Positions 39,507 through 47,141 of a stretch of DNA of 49,996 nucleotides are shown here, piece after piece. Source of the DNA: an uncultured Prevotella sp. GTDB taxonomy: Bacteria; Bacteroidota; Bacteroidia; Bacteroidales; Bacteroidaceae. Location: NCBI GenBank assembly GCA_900762125.1, contig CAAFFL010000172.1, positions 1 through 49,996 on the forward strand, given 5' to 3'. The notes beneath the pieces are model-generated. The model had not been told where the DNA came from. It ran no database searches and was given only the letters and a program-made list of their open reading frames with translations. The position numbers were made by a program, and so were the translations under genes. Every line of letters begins with the position of its first letter. The first letter of the stretch is position 1.

Positions 39507-40706
39507 TTACTTCCCAGTCATCGTCTTGATGAAACCAGAAGCAGAGCCCTGACTCTTGGCATCCTCAGCGGCCTTCTTGATATTCTCCTGATACTGTGCC
39601 TCTGTGATCGGAGTGATCTTCATGCCATCGGTCAGCGTGGTGATACCCTTTGTCACAATGCGGTCGCCGGTATGAAGACCATCTGTGACGACATAGTTAA
39701 TGCCGTCGTCCTGAGGATCAACCTTGATCTCGGTATACTTCACCTTATTATCTTTACCCACGACATAGACGAACACCTTATCCTGCACCTGCGAGCAAGC
39801 CTCCTGCGGAACAATGATGGCGTTGTTGTCAAACTTCGGGATGATGATGGCACCAGCCCCACCACTCTTCAGCAGCTTCTGCGGGTTGGAGAAGTGGGCG
39901 ATGAGGGAGATAGAACCCGTGGTGGCATCGATGACGCCGCTGGCCTTCACCACCTTGCCCGGCTGATTGTAGACAGTACCGTCGGCCAACTGAAGCTTCA
40001 CCTGCGGGAAGCTGGCAATGGCAGCCTGCACCGAGCCACTGGTCTTGGCCAGGGCGAGGATCGCACTCTCACTCATGGAGAAGAACACCTCCATCGTACT
40101 GGTGTTAGAAACTGTTGTCAACGGATCCTGAATGGAAGGACCAACGAGCGCACCCTCCTTATAAGGCAGGGAGCCCACCACGCCGGCAGCGGGAGAGGTG
40201 ACAGTGCACCATGCCAGCGTCTCACGGCACGATGCAACGGAAGCGGCAGCCTGAGCCACCTGAGCCTGAGCCGTCATATAAGAGTTCTTGGCTGTGGAGA
40301 GCTCATACTCGCCAATGATGTGCTGGTCGAAGAGCTTCTTGTTGTTCTCGTAGGTCAAGCGTGCGGTGTTCAATTGCGACTTCGCCGTATTCAGCGCAGC
40401 CTCAGCCTGACGCAGGGAGGCACGGTAGGTCTCGCTATCAATGGTGAACAGCACCTGACCAGCGCTGACCGTCTGGCCTTCATGCACATAGACCTTGGTG
40501 ATAAAGCCCGACACCTTCGGCCGGATCTGCACATCCTGGATACCCTTGATGGTAGCCGGATAGGTGGTCTGCATCGTCGTCGACGAAGCACCAATGGTCA
40601 CTACGGGATACTTGTCGCTGGTAGGCAGTCCACCACCGGACTTTCCTCCACACGCAACAAGCGTAGCAGCAGCTGCTGCAATGAACAAACAATTTCTAAT
40701 TTTCAT
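39507..40706 (-). CDS. RND efflux periplasmic adaptor (AcrA-type) lipoprotein
   Basis: A 399-residue membrane-fusion protein linking the pump to the outer-membrane channel. The lipoprotein signal MKIRNCLFIAAAAATLVAC has Cys19 as the lipidated residue. A lipoyl-like half-motif (VSGFITKVYVHEGQTVSAGQ) is near residues 68-87, a helical hairpin is near 95-160, and the second lipoyl half (TSPAAGVVGSLPYKEGALVG) is near 169-188. It is the first gene of the efflux operon. Confidence 0.93.
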   Translation of the reverse strand: MKIRNCLFIAAAAATLVACGGKSGGGLPTSDKYPVVTIGASSTTMQTTYPATIKGIQDVQIRPKVSGFITKVYVHEGQTVSAGQVLFTIDSETYRASLRQAEAALNTAKSQLNTARLTYENNKKLFDQHIIGEYELSTAKNSYMTAQAQVAQAAASVASCRETLAWCTVTSPAAGVVGSLPYKEGALVGPSIQDPLTTVSNTSTMEVFFSMSESAILALAKTSGSVQAAIASFPQVKLQLADGTVYNQPGKVVKASGVIDATTGSISLIAHFSNPQKLLKSGGAGAIIIPKFDNNAIIVPQEACSQVQDKVFVYVVGKDNKVKYTEIKVDPQDDGINYVVTDGLHTGDRIVTKGITTLTDGMKITPITEAQYQENIKKAAEDAKSQGSASGFIKTMTGK

Positions 40707-40822
40707 ACCTATACTTTATAAATTATTGTCTTAATTGAGTTTATATTATCCTAAATCTTATTATCTGCCCTCAACATAGAGCGAGAATTAAAACTCTATC
40801 ACCCTATCGGGTTTTCCGTTTG

Positions 40823-40830
40823 CAAAGATA
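40823..40830 (-). promoter_or_regulatory. Probable promoter of the efflux operon
   Basis: TATCTTTG on the minus strand fits TAnnTTTG and gives a leader of about 110 bases before the adaptor gene. The leader has only weak self-complementarity. No regulator gene is adjacent. Confidence 0.5.
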
Positions 40831-40903
40831 ATAAGAATATGTGAAAGCTATCACTTGTGCCTTACACATTTAACAAAGATTAAGCGGAACCATAAAAAAG
40901 GAA

Positions 40904-40951
40904 AAAGCCAAGGAAAAGGGGCGACTATACCAACCCCATTTCCTTGGCTTT
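40904..40951 (-). terminator. Terminator built partly from the end of the cca gene
   Basis: A perfect 13-bp stem, TTTCCTTGGCTTT (40939-40951, inside the last codons of the gene) with AAAGCCAAGGAAA (40904-40916). On the minus strand it is followed by T-rich sequence. The loop contains the stop codon. Confidence 0.85.
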
Positions 40952-42415
40952 CTGCATGAGCAGTTGCATCAGCGGCTCGCGCTCATTGGGAACCCTATTG
41001 TCGAGCACGGCATCCTTAAGTGTCTGCTTCAACGTTCCCACCTCACGTGAAGGCTTGAGATGGAACATCTCCATGATTTCGTTGCCATCGATGACGGGCT
41101 GCAGAAGGCGCTTGTAGTCACGCACTTTCAGGTCCGCGATTTTCTCACGCACCAACTGGAAGTTCTGCAGGAAGCGTTGCTTCTTCACCTGGTTCTTACT
41201 GGTGATGTCGGCCTCGCAGAGCATCATCAGGTCGTCGATGTCGTCACCGGCATCGTTCACCAGTCGGCGCACGGCACTATCGGTGACCTCCTCGTCGGCG
41301 ATGACAATAGGCCGCATGTGCAGGTCGACAAGCTTCTGCACATACTTCATCTTCGCGTCCAGCGGCATCTTCAGTCGGCGGAAGATGCCGGGGATCATCT
41401 TTGCCCCGACATAGTTATGATTGTGGAACGTCCAGCCCTGCACGGGATCCCACCGTTTCGCCTTCGTCTTTCCAATGTCATGGAGCAATGCAGCCCAGCG
41501 GAGCCAAAGGGTATGATCAAAGAGTTGCTCTTCCCCATAATCATGAATATCATTGAGCTCAGCATCTTGGGATGCCCGCCGCTGTGCAGCAACAACATTC
41601 TCCAGCACTTCCAATGAGTGGTAATAGTTGTTCTTATGTGCACGGCCATAGCGTGTCTCCACGATGTCCAATGCCGTGAGCTCCGGCAGGATAAGCTGCA
41701 ACAATCCACTTTCATAGAGATAATAGAACCCCGTGGAAGGATGCGGCGCCAGCATGATCTTGTTCATCTCCTCCTCGATGCGCTCACCGCTGATGATCTT
41801 CAGACGGTCGGCATTACGGTGGAGCGCCTCACGGGTCTCATCCTCAATCTCGAAATTGAGCTGTGTGGCAAACCGCACACAACGCATCATGCGCAGCGGG
41901 TCGTCAGAGAACGTGATGTCCGGGTCGAGCGGTGTGGCGATGATGCCATCCTCCAGGTCGGCAACGCCATCAAAGGGATCGACAAGCTCGCCGAAGCGGT
42001 CGCCATTCAGGCACACCGCCATCGCATTGATGGTGAAGTCGCGGCGGTTCTGATCGTCCTCCAGCGTGCCATCCTCCACATGCGGCTTGCGACTGTCGTG
42101 GCTGTAGCTCTCCTTGCGGGCACCGACGAACTCCACCTCCATGCCATGCCACTTCACCTGTGCCGTTCCAAAGTTGCGGAACACAGACAGATAAGCGCCA
42201 CGGCCGAAATTTTTCTTCAAGGCCTTTGCCACCTCAATGCCACTGCCCACGACGACGATATCGATGTCGTTCGACGGCCGTTCGAGGAACAGATCACGCA
42301 CATATCCACCCACGACGTAGCACTCCAGATGGAGGCTATCGGCGGCAGCAGATATCCGATGAAAGATGTCCTGATCGAGCAGGTGAGCCAAGTCGGCATT
42401 GGAAAGGAGTCTCAT
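40925..42415 (-). CDS. cca: CCA tRNA nucleotidyltransferase with HD domain
   Basis: A 496-residue nucleotidyltransferase. The N-terminal polymerase-beta fold has YVVGGYVRDLFLERPSNDID, then FRNFGTAQVKW and RRDFTINAMA, and the ADDPLRMMRCVRFATQL-type block reads FSDDPLRMMRCVRFA. The middle HD domain has LLHDIGKTKAKRW near residue 310. Family members add CCA to tRNA 3' ends or act as poly(A) polymerase. The single copy with an HD domain favours CCA addition, but poly(A) polymerase cannot be fully excluded. It is divergent from a lipoprotein gene and has its own promoter and terminator. Confidence 0.9.
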   Translation of the reverse strand: MRLLSNADLAHLLDQDIFHRISAAADSLHLECYVVGGYVRDLFLERPSNDIDIVVVGSGIEVAKALKKNFGRGAYLSVFRNFGTAQVKWHGMEVEFVGARKESYSHDSRKPHVEDGTLEDDQNRRDFTINAMAVCLNGDRFGELVDPFDGVADLEDGIIATPLDPDITFSDDPLRMMRCVRFATQLNFEIEDETREALHRNADRLKIISGERIEEEMNKIMLAPHPSTGFYYLYESGLLQLILPELTALDIVETRYGRAHKNNYYHSLEVLENVVAAQRRASQDAELNDIHDYGEEQLFDHTLWLRWAALLHDIGKTKAKRWDPVQGWTFHNHNYVGAKMIPGIFRRLKMPLDAKMKYVQKLVDLHMRPIVIADEEVTDSAVRRLVNDAGDDIDDLMMLCEADITSKNQVKKQRFLQNFQLVREKIADLKVRDYKRLLQPVIDGNEIMEMFHLKPSREVGTLKQTLKDAVLDNRVPNEREPLMQLLMQKAKEMGLV

Positions 42416-42480
42416 TACTTTGATAATCTTGTTACTTGAAGAACTATAAACTATATCGTCCTTGATGATTTTTGCGGGTG

Positions 42481-42488
42481 CAAAGGTA
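42481..42488 (-). promoter_or_regulatory. Probable cca promoter
   Basis: TACCTTTG on the minus strand fits TAnnTTTG, about 65 bases before the cca start. It faces away from the promoter at 42510-42517, and the two boxes are only 21 bp apart. Confidence 0.6.
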
Positions 42489-42509
42489 CGTATTTTTAAT
42501 GAAAATCAG

Positions 42510-42517
42510 TAACTTTG
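42510..42517 (+). promoter_or_regulatory. Probable promoter of the small lipoprotein gene
   Basis: TAACTTTG followed by CA, about 21 bases before the ATG at 42539. Confidence 0.6.
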
Positions 42518-42538
42518 CATCAAAATAAAGAATCCATC

Positions 42539-42970
42539 ATGAAGAAGATTACCCTGTTTTTGGCTCTACTGAGTCTCACCGCATGTCACAAGCCTACCGC
42601 CGACGAGAAGGCTGCGCCACAGATGGTCAAGATCGATTCACTCTACCAGAAAGGTGACTATCCCGCCACACTGAACGCCATCACCCGACTCCGTGCTGAC
42701 TATCCCGAGGCGATAGAGTCACGGAAACGAGCATTGAAGATCTGGCAAGACGCCTCGTTGAAGATGACGCAGGCGGACATCGGCCGCACCGACTCCGCCT
42801 TGCAGGCTGCCCAGCAGGAATATGCCGCCTATGGCTCCCGTGCATCCATGGATGATCCCACCCGGCTGAAGGCCAACCGCCTCAAGGCACACATCGACTC
42901 CCTGCAGATCCGCTACGATGCATTGTGTGGTACGGTGCGCGTCATCCGTCACCAGGCCAGCAAGCCATAA
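42539..42970 (+). CDS. Small lipoprotein of unknown function
   Basis: A 143-residue protein. Starting at 42539 gives the lipoprotein signal MKKITLFLALLSLTAC with Cys16 as the lipidated residue; an upstream in-frame ATG would overlap the promoter. The mature part is alpha-helical with charged heptads (residues about 30-130), starting with a stretch like a TPR helix (DSLYQKGDYPATLNAITRL). No catalytic motif is visible. Probably periplasmic and membrane-anchored. Confidence 0.8.
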   Translation: MKKITLFLALLSLTACHKPTADEKAAPQMVKIDSLYQKGDYPATLNAITRLRADYPEAIESRKRALKIWQDASLKMTQADIGRTDSALQAAQQEYAAYGSRASMDDPTRLKANRLKAHIDSLQIRYDALCGTVRVIRHQASKP

Positions 42971-43038
42971 GGGTCGCTTTGACGGCCACTCTTAAGGTTT
43001 TTTACCGCATACCGTTCACCGTTCTCAATAATAATAAG

Positions 43039-43046
43039 TAACTTTG
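43039..43046 (+). promoter_or_regulatory. Probable promoter of the DUF1599 gene
   Basis: TAACTTTG plus CA ends 8 bp before the ATG at 43055, so the transcript would be nearly leaderless. No good -33 box is seen. Confidence 0.55.
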
Positions 43047-43054
43047 CACCTGAT

Positions 43055-43603
43055 ATGGCAGAACTGAATACAGACCAACAGTTTGAGGACATTCTCAAGG
43101 AATGCCGTGACCTCTTCGCCAAGAAGCTCCACGACTATGGTGCCTCCTGGCGCATTCTCCGACCGTCATCGCTTACCGACCAGCTCTTCATCAAGGCCAA
43201 GCGCATTCGCTCCTTGGAGATCACGGGACAGTCGCTCGTTAGCGAAGGCATCCGTCCGGAATTCATCGCGCTAATCAACTATGGCATCGTGGGGCTCATC
43301 CAGCTGGAGCGTGGCTTTGCCGACACTGTCGACATGACGCCCGATGAAGCGCTGGCACTCTACGACCGTCATGCACAGGAAGCCTTCTCACTGATGAAAA
43401 AGAAGAACCATGACTATGGCGAGGCGTGGCGTGACATGCGTGTGAGCAGCTACACCGACTTCATCCTCACAAAGATTGAGCGTGTGAAGGAGTTGGAGGA
43501 TATCCACGGCCAGGCCCTCGTCTCCGAAGGCATCGATGCCAACTATATGGACATCATCAACTATGCTGTATTCGGCGCAATCAGGCTAAAGGTAAAAGAG
43601 TAG
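43055..43603 (+). CDS. DUF1599 protein with internal duplication
   Basis: A 182-residue soluble alpha-helical protein made of two similar halves. Residues about 20-85 contain KKLHDYGASWRILR, RSLE and SLVSEGIRPEFIALINYGI. Residues about 110-178 contain KKKNHDYGEAWRDMR, KELE and ALVSEGIDANYMDIINYAV. The paired HDYG and SEG motifs suggest a pseudosymmetric site. Function unknown. The neighbours downstream (membrane protein, tpiA, SPOR protein, folE) form a block often seen in Bacteroidales. Confidence 0.85.
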   Translation: MAELNTDQQFEDILKECRDLFAKKLHDYGASWRILRPSSLTDQLFIKAKRIRSLEITGQSLVSEGIRPEFIALINYGIVGLIQLERGFADTVDMTPDEALALYDRHAQEAFSLMKKKNHDYGEAWRDMRVSSYTDFILTKIERVKELEDIHGQALVSEGIDANYMDIINYAVFGAIRLKVKE

Positions 43604-43646
43604 AAAGGTAAAAGAGTAAAAGGGTAATAGATTAATAAGGTAAAAA
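43591..43646 (+). repeat. GGTAAAAG octamer/16-mer repeat at a gene junction
   Basis: Units GGTAAAAGAGTAGAAA (43591-43606), GGTAAAAGAGTAAAAG (43607-43622) and GGTAATAGATTAATAA (43623-43638), then GGTAAAAA. The first unit holds the DUF1599 stop codon, and the array ends against the next start. Confidence 0.8.
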
Positions 43647-43647
43647 T

Positions 43648-45729
43648 GTGAGTGCAACAATCATGATCAGAAAGATAGTCGTCAACATCTGCAGGTTCAT
43701 CCTGGGGCTGACCTTCATTTTCTCCGGATATGTGAAGGCCATAGACCCCTTAGGCACTGAATACAAGATTGAGGACTATCTGGAGGCCATCGGTTTGGCA
43801 GGCGTTTTACCCTGGCAAGTGACGCTCACCACATCGGTGCTCCTGTCGGCATTGGAGTTTTCCTTGGGCATCTTCATGCTCTTTGCCATTCGCCGCCGCC
43901 TGGTGTCGAAGCTGATGACGGCCTTCATGGTGGTGATGACACTCGTCACCCTCTGGCTCGCCTTGGCCAATCCCGTGAAGGACTGTGGCTGCTTCGGCGA
44001 CGCCATTCACCTCTCCAACTGGCATACGCTGGGCAAGAACGTCATCCTTCTCGCCTGCGCCGTGGTGGTCACCCGCTGGCCGCTGGACATGGTGCGGTTC
44101 ATCTCGAAGATCAACCAGTGGCTTGCCATCAACTACACCATCCTCTTCATCCTCATCACCAGCGGCTACTGTCTCTACAAGCTTCCGACCTTCGACTTCC
44201 GTCCTTACCACATTGGCGCGAACATCAAGAAAGGTATGGAGATTCCCCCCGGCGCTCCCCAGCCAGAATTTGAGACAACCTTCATCCTGGAAAAGAATGG
44301 CAAGAAGAAAGAGTTCACCCTTGACAACTACCCCGACTCCACCTGGACGTTTGTGGACTCAAAGAGTGTCTTGGTGAAAGAGGGCTACGAACCGCCCATC
44401 CACGACTTCTCCATCATCGACAAGACAGGACTGGATCTCACCGACAGCATCCTCTCGAGGAAAGGATATACCTTTCTGCTCATCTCCCCACAACTGGAGA
44501 CTGCCGACGACGGCAACTTTGGCAACATTGACCGGCTCTATGAATATGCGCAGGACAATGGTGTACCATTCTACTGCCTTACCGCCTCGACATCGAAGGG
44601 CATCAGCCACTGGATAGACATCACGGGAGCGGAATATCCTTTCTACGCCACCGATGGCACCACGCTGAAGACCATCATCCGCTCCAATCCCGGACTGGTA
44701 CTGCTGAAGGATGGCACGATCATCCGCAAATGGAGCCATAACGCCCTGCCGACAGCCGAAAGACTGCAGGAGCCTTTGGCTAAGGCATCTATCGGAAGGA
44801 TGCCGGCCATCTCCGTGCCACAGAAGATTGTGAAGGTCGTCCTGTTGTTCTTCCTGCCGCTCCTGCTGCTCGCCCTGGCCGACCGCCTGTGGGCATGGAG
44901 CCGCTACGTGAAAGGAATAGAATCGAGTCTAACACATTATATCAACTTTTTAAAACCAAAGACAATGAGAAAGAAAATTGTTGCAGGTAACTGGAAAATG
45001 AATGAGAACCTGCAGGAGGGCGTAGCCCTGGCAAAGGAAATCAATGACATGCTCGTGGCTGACAAGCCCAACTGCGGCGTCATCATCTGCACACCGTTCA
45101 TCCATCTGGCAAAGGTGGCTGAGGTGCTCGGCGACCAGGAGGTTGTTGCCCTGGGTGCAGAGAACTGCGCCGACAAGGAGAAGGGTGCCTACACCGGTGA
45201 GGTAAGCGCTGCCATGGTGAAGTCGACCGGTGCACAGTATGTCATCCTCGGCCACTCCGAGCGTCGTCAGTATTACCACGAGACGGCTGAGATCCTGAAG
45301 GAGAAGGTGCAGCTCGCACTGGCCAACGGTCTGAAGGTCATCTTCTGCTGCGGCGAGACACTCGAGGAGCGTGAGGCCAACAAGCAGAATGAGGTGGTAA
45401 AGGCAGAGCTCGACGGCAGCGTCTTCAACCTCACGACTGAGGAGTGGAAGAACATCGTGCTGGCTTACGAGCCGATCTGGGCTATCGGTACCGGTAAGAC
45501 CGCTACCAGCGACCAGGCTGAGGAGATGCTCGCCTACATCCGTAGCATCGTCGCAGAGAAGTATGGCAAGGACGCTGCTGAGGACACGACGATCCTCTAC
45601 GGTGGCAGCTGCAAGCCCGGCAATGCTCCTGAGCTCTTCGCTAAGCCCGACATCGACGGTGGCCTCATCGGCGGTGCTTCCCTGAAGGCTGCTGACTTCA
45701 AGGGCATCATCGACGCGTGGAAGAAGTAA
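43648..45729 (+). CDS. DoxX/MauE-like membrane protein in frame with triose-phosphate isomerase
   Basis: A continuous 693-codon frame. Residues 1-178 are a DoxX/MauE-like membrane domain with five predicted helices and the motif DCGCFGDA (Cys113, Cys115). Residues about 195-390 are a periplasmic, thioredoxin-fold-like region without a CxxC site. One more helix (VVLLFFLPLLLLALADRLW, about 397-415) then returns to the cytoplasm. The sequence runs on without a stop into triose-phosphate isomerase at Met440. In most Bacteroidales these are two neighbouring genes. The topology would leave the isomerase in the cytosol, so a tethered fusion is possible. Start is GTG at 43648 or ATG at 43663. Confidence 0.75.
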   Translation: MSATIMIRKIVVNICRFILGLTFIFSGYVKAIDPLGTEYKIEDYLEAIGLAGVLPWQVTLTTSVLLSALEFSLGIFMLFAIRRRLVSKLMTAFMVVMTLVTLWLALANPVKDCGCFGDAIHLSNWHTLGKNVILLACAVVVTRWPLDMVRFISKINQWLAINYTILFILITSGYCLYKLPTFDFRPYHIGANIKKGMEIPPGAPQPEFETTFILEKNGKKKEFTLDNYPDSTWTFVDSKSVLVKEGYEPPIHDFSIIDKTGLDLTDSILSRKGYTFLLISPQLETADDGNFGNIDRLYEYAQDNGVPFYCLTASTSKGISHWIDITGAEYPFYATDGTTLKTIIRSNPGLVLLKDGTIIRKWSHNALPTAERLQEPLAKASIGRMPAISVPQKIVKVVLLFFLPLLLLALADRLWAWSRYVKGIESSLTHYINFLKPKTMRKKIVAGNWKMNENLQEGVALAKEINDMLVADKPNCGVIICTPFIHLAKVAEVLGDQEVVALGAENCADKEKGAYTGEVSAAMVKSTGAQYVILGHSERRQYYHETAEILKEKVQLALANGLKVIFCCGETLEEREANKQNEVVKAELDGSVFNLTTEEWKNIVLAYEPIWAIGTGKTATSDQAEEMLAYIRSIVAEKYGKDAAEDTTILYGGSCKPGNAPELFAKPDIDGGLIGGASLKAADFKGIIDAWKK
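44965..45729 (+). CDS. tpiA: Triose-phosphate isomerase (own start or fused domain)
   Basis: A complete 254-residue glycolytic enzyme that interconverts dihydroxyacetone phosphate and glyceraldehyde 3-phosphate. Active-site blocks: AGNWKMN (Lys, residue 13 region), ILGHSERRQYY (catalytic His), VLAYEPIWAIGTGKTAT (catalytic Glu and the flexible loop), and LYGGSCKPGNAPEL with GGLIGGASL for phosphate binding. The ATG at 44965 is preceded by an A/T-rich stretch typical of Bacteroidota start regions, so separate initiation is plausible. The frame is also open upstream into the membrane protein. Confidence 0.93.
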   Translation: MRKKIVAGNWKMNENLQEGVALAKEINDMLVADKPNCGVIICTPFIHLAKVAEVLGDQEVVALGAENCADKEKGAYTGEVSAAMVKSTGAQYVILGHSERRQYYHETAEILKEKVQLALANGLKVIFCCGETLEEREANKQNEVVKAELDGSVFNLTTEEWKNIVLAYEPIWAIGTGKTATSDQAEEMLAYIRSIVAEKYGKDAAEDTTILYGGSCKPGNAPELFAKPDIDGGLIGGASLKAADFKGIIDAWKK

Positions 45730-45731
45730 GC

Positions 45732-45784
45732 CTCTCTCCCCCAAGCCCCCTCTCCCCATCGCTTCGCTATGGGAGAGGGGGATG
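45732..45784. repeat. CCCCTCTCCC palindrome, relative of the 36094 element
   Basis: Stem CCCCTCTCCC (45747-45756) with GGGAGAGGGG (45771-45780), inner loop CATCGCTTCGCTAT. The order (CTCTCC, CCAAGCCCC, palindrome, GGATG) matches one arm of the element at 36094-36204. It may end the tpiA transcript. Confidence 0.7.
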
Positions 45785-45817
45785 TATATTACTGAGATAA
45801 ACAATAATATTACGTAC

Positions 45818-46330
45818 ATGACGCGAATCGTCACTACACTCATCATCATGGTCTGCTATGTCCTTACGGCCAACGCACAGACCATTGATACCCTCCACCA
45901 TCACAAGGTGGACACACCCCATACCACAACCACTAAACCCAACACGGCTGCCACACCCCAGCATCATCAGGCGGACACCACACATCATCCGACAACGACG
46001 CAACAGGTAGACGACGAGATGAACATCCCCACCGTGGACCTGCGGAAGAAGGTCATGCGCCGTAGCTATAAAGGCACGGGCTACCGCGTGCAAGCCTACT
46101 CCGGTGGCAACAAGCGCACTGACAAGATCCGCGCACAGCAGATTGGCAACGCCATCAAGATGGCCTACCCCGACCAGCCGGTCTACGTCCACTTCTACTC
46201 TCCCCGATGGGTGTGCCGCGTGGGCAACTATCGCAGCTATAGCGAGGCCCAGCGCATGCTCCGAGCCATCAAGAAGATGGGCTACAAGTCGGCAATGATC
46301 GTTAAAGGAAAGATCACCGTGCAATACTAG
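45818..46330 (+). CDS. Exported SPOR-domain protein
   Basis: A 170-residue protein. The start at 45818 gives the signal peptide MTRIVTTLIIMVCYVLTANA; an in-frame upstream ATG lies in the repeat flank. Residues about 22-75 are a low-complexity linker of threonine, histidine and proline. Residues about 95-168 form a SPOR domain (GYRVQAYSGGN, VYVHFYSPRWVCRVGNYRSY, AQRMLRAIKKMGYKSAMIV). SPOR domains bind glycan strands stripped of stem peptides at division sites. Location after tpiA and before folE is common in Bacteroidales. Confidence 0.88.
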   Translation: MTRIVTTLIIMVCYVLTANAQTIDTLHHHKVDTPHTTTTKPNTAATPQHHQADTTHHPTTTQQVDDEMNIPTVDLRKKVMRRSYKGTGYRVQAYSGGNKRTDKIRAQQIGNAIKMAYPDQPVYVHFYSPRWVCRVGNYRSYSEAQRMLRAIKKMGYKSAMIVKGKITVQY

Positions 46331-46364
46331 TCATCTTGACCTTTAACATTAATTTAGTTTTTCT

Positions 46365-46386
46365 CATGCAAGGATTAACTTGCATG
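46365..46386. other. CATGCAAG inverted repeat
   Basis: CATGCAAG (46365-46372), GATTAA, CTTGCATG (46379-46386) is a perfect 8-bp inverted repeat without a T-run. It could be an operator for folE or a weak hairpin. Confidence 0.5.
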
Positions 46387-46402
46387 GCATTTCAATCATA
46401 GA

Positions 46403-46464
46403 TACACCTTATTATATATAGGCACACCCTACCACCTAGAGCTACACCTTATTATATATGGGCA
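46403..46464 (+). repeat. 22-bp AT-rich direct repeat upstream of folE
   Basis: TACACCTTATTATATAT followed by RGGCA occurs at 46403-46424 and 46443-46464, 40 bp apart, with one difference. The second copy ends 24 bp before the folE ATG. Confidence 0.8.
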
Positions 46465-46488
46465 TATCTCTCAAGAGCAACAAACAGC

Positions 46489-47082
46489 ATGAACCCTGAG
46501 ATAGAATTCCGCGACGGCCTAGACGAGCTTGCCGCACACTATAAAGACATCCTCACCCTGCTGGGTGAAGACCCCGAGCGCGAAGGACTGCAGAAGACGC
46601 CGATGCGCGTGGCGAAGGCGATGCAGATCCTCACTCGCGGCTACACACAGGATCCGAAGAAGGTGCTCACCGACGCACTCTTCCAGGAGGACTACGACCA
46701 GATGGTCATCGTCAAGGACATAGACTTCTTCTCGATGTGCGAGCACCATATGCTGCCGTTCTATGGCAAGGCACACGTGGCCTACATCCCCAACGGCACC
46801 ATCACCGGCCTGAGCAAGATTGCACGCGTCATCGACATCTACAGCCACCGTCTGCAGGTGCAGGAACGGCTGACACAGCAGGTCATGCAGTGCATCAACG
46901 ACACACTGAAGCCACAGGGCGTGATGGTCGTCATTGAGGCGAAGCACATGTGCATGCAGATGCGTGGCGTAGAGAAGCGCAACAGCATCACTACCACGTC
47001 CGCCTACAGTGGCGTTTTTGAGGCCGCCCGCACCCGCGAGGAGTTCATGAGCCTCCTGCGCGGTGAATCGGGAAGACTATAA
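46489..47082 (+). CDS. folE: GTP cyclohydrolase I
   Basis: A 197-residue enzyme that converts GTP to 7,8-dihydroneopterin triphosphate, the first step to folate and queuosine precursors. Zinc ligands Cys84, His87 (SMCEHHMLPF) and Cys155 (EAKHMCMQMRGVEK) are present. The active-site block GLSKIARVIDIYSHRLQVQE is near residues 105-124. Length and motifs are standard. The upstream region carries an inverted repeat and a 22-bp direct repeat that may control it. Confidence 0.96.
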   Translation: MNPEIEFRDGLDELAAHYKDILTLLGEDPEREGLQKTPMRVAKAMQILTRGYTQDPKKVLTDALFQEDYDQMVIVKDIDFFSMCEHHMLPFYGKAHVAYIPNGTITGLSKIARVIDIYSHRLQVQERLTQQVMQCINDTLKPQGVMVVIEAKHMCMQMRGVEKRNSITTTSAYSGVFEAARTREEFMSLLRGESGRL

Positions 47083-47141
47083 GAAGACCTAGCTGGATAG
47101 CCAGTAGAAATAACAAGATAAACAACTAAAAGATAAACGCA

